Below, piece by piece: positions 7,022 through 8,614 of a stretch of DNA of 8,614 bases. Each line of letters starts with the position of its first letter. Positions within the stretch are counted from its first letter, which is position 1. The stretch spans positions 1 to 8,614 of the forward strand of contig CAMPBZ010000043.1 of the NCBI GenBank assembly GCA_946641795.1, written 5' to 3'. The position numbers and the translations under genes were made by a program. This DNA is from an uncultured Clostridia bacterium. Its GTDB lineage: Bacteria > Bacillota > Clostridia > Oscillospirales > CAG-272. A model generated the notes under the pieces. It was not told where the DNA came from. It saw only the letters and a program-made list of their open reading frames with translations, and did no database searches.

Positions 7022-7285
7022 TCAGTCGGTAACGAACGGCAGCAGCGCCATATTGCGAGCGCGTTTAATAGCCGTGTTCAGCTCGCGCTGATGGACTGCG
7101 CAGGTTCCGGAAACGCGGCGGGGCAGGATCTTGCCGCGCTCGCTGATGAACTTGCGGAGCTTTGCGCTGTCTTTGTAGTCAATGAATTGAACTTTATCAG
7201 CGCAGAAAATGCAAACCTTTTTTCTTCTGCGGTTTACAGCCGGGCGAGCCGGACGTACAACCGTTTCAGGTGCTTTTGTATCCAT
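7022..7285 (-). CDS. rpsR: 30S ribosomal protein S18 (bS18), zinc-ligand form
   Basis: 87 aa. S18 binds S6 and helps build the platform of the small ribosomal subunit. The conserved core is clear: [28 protein letters not shown] and [14 protein letters not shown], matching the family through to residue 85. The N-terminal 20 residues are basic and disordered-looking. Cys25, Cys28, Cys62 and His65 (VCIFC and TCAVH) form a CxxC...CxxH set, the zinc-binding version of S18; Bacillus subtilis S18 lacks it. AAGGAG lies 10 nt before the ATG. It is the last ribosomal gene of the rpsF-ssb-rpsR cluster, 38 bp after ssb with no terminator between them. Confidence 0.97.
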   Translation of the reverse strand: MDTKAPETVVRPARPAVNRRRKKVCIFCADKVQFIDYKDSAKLRKFISERGKILPRRVSGTCAVHQRELNTAIKRARNMALLPFVTD

Positions 7286-7323
7286 ATTTCACAATCTCCT
7301 TATAGAATTGGGTGATCCGCTCG

Positions 7324-7797
7324 TCAGAAGGGCAGATCTTCGTCAGCCTTTACTTCCTCAAAATTGGGGGTCTGGTTGGGCTGTGCGGTAGAGTAAGAGG
7401 GCGCGGCGAAGGAATCCTGTGCGAATTGCGAAGCCGAGCCTCCGTCGTTTTTACCGTCAACGAACATCACTTCGTCGGCAATAATATCGGTGGCATAGCG
7501 TTTTTGTCCTTGCTGATCGGTCCAGGTACGGTTTTGGATCGAACCGACAACGCAGATGGCGGAACCCTTTTTGAAATAGCGGGCAACGAATTCGGCCTGG
7601 CCTCTCCAAGCGGTAATGTTGAAGAAATCCGCAACCGATTGTGCAGGAGCGCCGGAGTCGTTGGATTTGGGCTGGAATCTGCGGTTGACAGCGATGGAGA
7701 AAGAAACCACCGCAATTCCACTGTTGGTCTGTTTGAGTTCAGGGTCAGCGGTCAGACGTCCGCCGAGGATGACTTTGTTCAGATTCAGATTGGACAT
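7324..7797 (-). CDS. ssb: Single-stranded DNA-binding protein SSB
   Basis: 157 aa. SSB coats single-stranded DNA in replication, recombination and repair and recruits partner proteins through its acidic tip. Residues 1-115 are the OB fold: LNKVILGGRLTADPEL at the start, FFNITAWRGQAEF (58-70), KKGSAICVVGSIQNRTW (76-92) and the following Tyr-containing strand. A loop at 42-54 (QPKSNDSGAPAQS) is somewhat longer than in short SSBs. The linker (about 116-148) is Gln, Ser, Ala and Pro rich, and the protein ends in the canonical DEDLPF tip. AAGGAGG lies 6 nt before the ATG. Its place between rpsF and rpsR is the normal arrangement for the replicative SSB, not a plasmid copy. Confidence 0.98.
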   Translation of the reverse strand: MSNLNLNKVILGGRLTADPELKQTNSGIAVVSFSIAVNRRFQPKSNDSGAPAQSVADFFNITAWRGQAEFVARYFKKGSAICVVGSIQNRTWTDQQGQKRYATDIIADEVMFVDGKNDGGSASQFAQDSFAAPSYSTAQPNQTPNFEEVKADEDLPF

Positions 7798-7826
7798 TTT
7801 TTGCCTCCTTTTTTTGTGGGACCGAA

Positions 7827-8267
7827 TTAAGCTTCTTCGGTCGTTTCGGTTGCCGGTTCTTCAGCAGGAGCGGCTTCTTCGGCAGGGGCAGTTTCCTCTG
7901 CGGGAGCGGCTTCCTCTTCCGGAGCGGTTTCTTCGTCGGCGGCAGGAGCGGCCACGGTTACCTTTGCGGCGTCGTATTCCAGCTTAATGGTCATCGAACG
8001 AATTACGGTTTCGTCAATGTTCATCAAACGCTGGAGCTCAACCGGAAACTCGCCGTCGTTCTTAAACGTAACAACGGTGTAGTAACCTTCGTTCATATCC
8101 TCAATGGGATATGCAAGGCGGCGCTTGCCCCATTCATCAACCCGGATCACTTCCGCGTTTGCGGCGATCAGAGTGGTGAACTTGTTTACTGTGACCTTTG
8201 CGGCTTCTTCGCCGTTTGCAAGGGACACAACAAACATACTCTCGTAAGAATTGTTTACCTTTTCCAT
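7827..8267 (-). CDS. rpsF: 30S ribosomal protein S6 (bS6) with long acidic repeat tail
   Basis: 146 aa; most S6 proteins have 95-100 aa before any tail. S6 pairs with S18 in the 30S platform. Core residues 5-103 are typical: NSYESMFVV, the DEWGKRRLAYPIEDMNEGYYTVVTF region in two parts (44-68) and LQRLMNIDETVIRSM (78-92). From about 104 the chain becomes Ala/Pro/Glu rich, with four six-residue units of the form APxEEx at 115-138, then TETTEEA. An acidic C-terminal tail recalls E. coli S6, to which RimK adds glutamates, but here it is encoded. GGAGGT lies 5 nt before the ATG. First gene of rpsF-ssb-rpsR, transcribed from the promoter at 8353-8381; the leader may mediate S6:S18 feedback. Confidence 0.97.
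   Translation of the reverse strand: MEKVNNSYESMFVVSLANGEEAAKVTVNKFTTLIAANAEVIRVDEWGKRRLAYPIEDMNEGYYTVVTFKNDGEFPVELQRLMNIDETVIRSMTIKLEYDAAKVTVAAPAADEETAPEEEAAPAEETAPAEEAAPAEEPATETTEEA
7854..7925 (-). repeat. Four tandem 18-bp units encoding the S6 acidic tail
   Basis: Codons 115-138 of rpsF encode APEEEA, APAEET, APAEEA and APAEEP. The units use different synonymous codons (for example GAG GAA versus GAA GAA, and CCG, CCC or CCT for Pro). This suggests an old repeat kept at protein level rather than a recent slippage. Confidence 0.75.
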
Positions 8268-8272
8268 TTTTT

Positions 8273-8346
8273 ACCTCCCTATGGACTTTTCGGTCGTACT
8301 TGAAAAATTTGCACGACAGAGAGACGGGTCAATTTGCCCGTGTCAA
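8273..8346 (-). promoter_or_regulatory. rpsF leader with Shine-Dalgarno-pairing stem, possible S6:S18 autoregulatory element
   Basis: Predicted 5' leader of about 79 nt (minus strand). The sequence GTCTCTCT (8325-8318) can pair fully, with three wobbles, with the Shine-Dalgarno AGGGAGGT (8280-8273). Directly inside it, GTCGTGC (8317-8311) pairs with GTACGAC (8299-8293) around an 11-nt loop. The 3' side leaves a 12-nt bulge starting with CG, so that ACCG spans 8294-8291 at the stem base. Published S6:S18 leaders feature a bulged CCG beside a hairpin. A competing hairpin ACGGG/CCCGT (8341-8324) shares two bases with the Shine-Dalgarno-pairing stem. The fold is drawn by eye. Confidence 0.45.
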
Positions 8347-8352
8347 TACGGA

Positions 8353-8381
8353 ATTATACCATACTTTGCCGCCCCTGTCAA
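8353..8381 (-). promoter_or_regulatory. Sigma-A promoter of rpsF-ssb-rpsR
   Basis: On the minus strand: perfect TTGACA (8381-8376), 17-nt spacer, perfect TATAAT (8358-8353) preceded by TGG, i.e. also an extended -10. This is as close to consensus as promoters get, fitting a highly expressed ribosomal-protein operon. Transcription should start near 8346. Confidence 0.92.
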
Positions 8382-8430
8382 GCATTTGCAAAAAAAAATT
8401 CGCACTTTTTCAAAAAAAGACGCGAAATTC

Positions 8431-8459
8431 TTGCAAAAATCCATCCTATTTGTTATAAT
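8431..8459 (+). promoter_or_regulatory. Sigma-A promoter of the ComEC-like lipoprotein gene
   Basis: TTGCAA (8431-8436), 17-bp spacer, perfect TATAAT (8454-8459) with TGT just upstream (extended -10). Transcription should begin near 8466, in a short inverted repeat CCGTA-GGAA-TACGG (8462-8475). It is divergent from the rpsF promoter, with about 49 bp of A/T-rich DNA between the two -35 boxes. Confidence 0.85.
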
Positions 8460-8494
8460 AGCCGTAGGAATACGGAACCGGGGAGGAAAGAGCA

Positions 8495-8614
8495 ATGCGA
8501 ACGGTGCGCCTTTTTGCGTTTTTGTTGTTAATCCTTCTGGTGCTTTCCGGTTGCCGTCCCGCGGCCGAAAAATCGTTTTCGGTGGTCTTTCTGGACGTGG
8601 GGCAGGGGAACGCA
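8495..8614 (+). CDS. Lipoprotein with ComEC-type metallo-beta-lactamase domain (partial, runs off right edge)
   Basis: Open from ATG 8495 to the edge (40 codons). GGAGG lies 8 nt upstream and a strong promoter precedes it. Residues 1-20 are a lipoprotein signal peptide: MRTVR, a hydrophobic run at 6-17, and lipobox LSGC with Cys20 as the predicted lipidated residue. After a short linker, VVFLDVGQGNA (30-40) is the first strand and motif of the metallo-beta-lactamase domain found at the C-terminus of the DNA-uptake protein ComEC and in stand-alone relatives. Because it starts with a lipobox rather than the ComEC membrane channel, it is a stand-alone, surface-anchored relative: probably a hydrolase of unknown substrate. 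The metal-binding HxHxDH motif would lie beyond the window. Confidence 0.75.
   Translation, partial: MRTVRLFAFLLLILLVLSGCRPAAEKSFSVVFLDVGQGNA

Noticed and set aside
1..8614. CRISPR arrays, insertion sequences, tRNA or rRNA genes, prophage or defence genes.
   Set aside because: None were seen: no spaced direct repeats of array type, no transposase motifs or target duplications, and no tRNA-like folds. I found no clear undescribed multi-gene system in this housekeeping region.

Overview
The window looks like a chromosomal housekeeping segment of a Gram-positive, low-to-mid-GC anaerobe of the class Clostridia. Reasons: a HrcA/CIRCE-controlled hrcA-grpE-dnaK-dnaJ-prmA operon, a DnaK of the Firmicutes type (about 611 aa, lacking the insert of roughly 23 residues near residue 80 found in proteobacterial DnaK), strong AGGAGG-type ribosome binding sites, a zinc-ligand (CxxC...CxxH) form of ribosomal protein S18, and the start of a probable sporulation protein (SpoIIE-like). 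Genus or species cannot be named from this sequence alone.

Layout. Bases 1-280 (minus strand) hold the first 93 codons of a membrane protein resembling the SpoIIE N-terminus, running off the left edge. A divergent intergenic region of about 440 bp follows. It carries an orphan CIRCE half-site (576-584), overlapping AT-rich palindromes (600-621), a sigma-A promoter (631-659) and a perfect CIRCE operator (672-698). Bases 723-6396 (plus) are the heat-shock operon hrcA, grpE, dnaK, dnaJ, prmA. hrcA and grpE overlap by 8 bp, and a strong hairpin with a T-run lies between dnaK and dnaJ. A bidirectional terminator (6395-6426) separates this operon from a convergent minus-strand group.

The minus-strand group, in transcription order from the right, is rpsF (S6), ssb, rpsR (S18), a long hairpin, then a six-helix membrane protein with a DUF308/HdeD-like repeat pattern. 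It is driven by an almost ideal promoter (8353-8381). Its leader can fold so as to pair with the rpsF Shine-Dalgarno, with a CCG at the base of a stem, reminiscent of the known S6:S18 autoregulatory leader. On the far right a divergent plus-strand promoter drives the start of a lipoprotein whose mature part opens with the ComEC-type metallo-beta-lactamase motif FLDVGQG.

How the genes work together. HrcA represses its own operon through CIRCE; GrpE, DnaK and DnaJ form the Hsp70 folding machine; PrmA methylates ribosomal protein L11. S6 and S18 are neighbours in the 30S platform, and SSB protects single-stranded DNA; rpsF-ssb-rpsR is a classic bacterial cluster. I see no clearly undescribed multi-gene system here. 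The points worth a second look are regulatory (dnaK-dnaJ hairpin, CIRCE half-site, rpsF leader), the repeat-bearing acidic tail of S6, and the unassigned membrane protein and ComEC-like lipoprotein flanking the ribosomal cluster.
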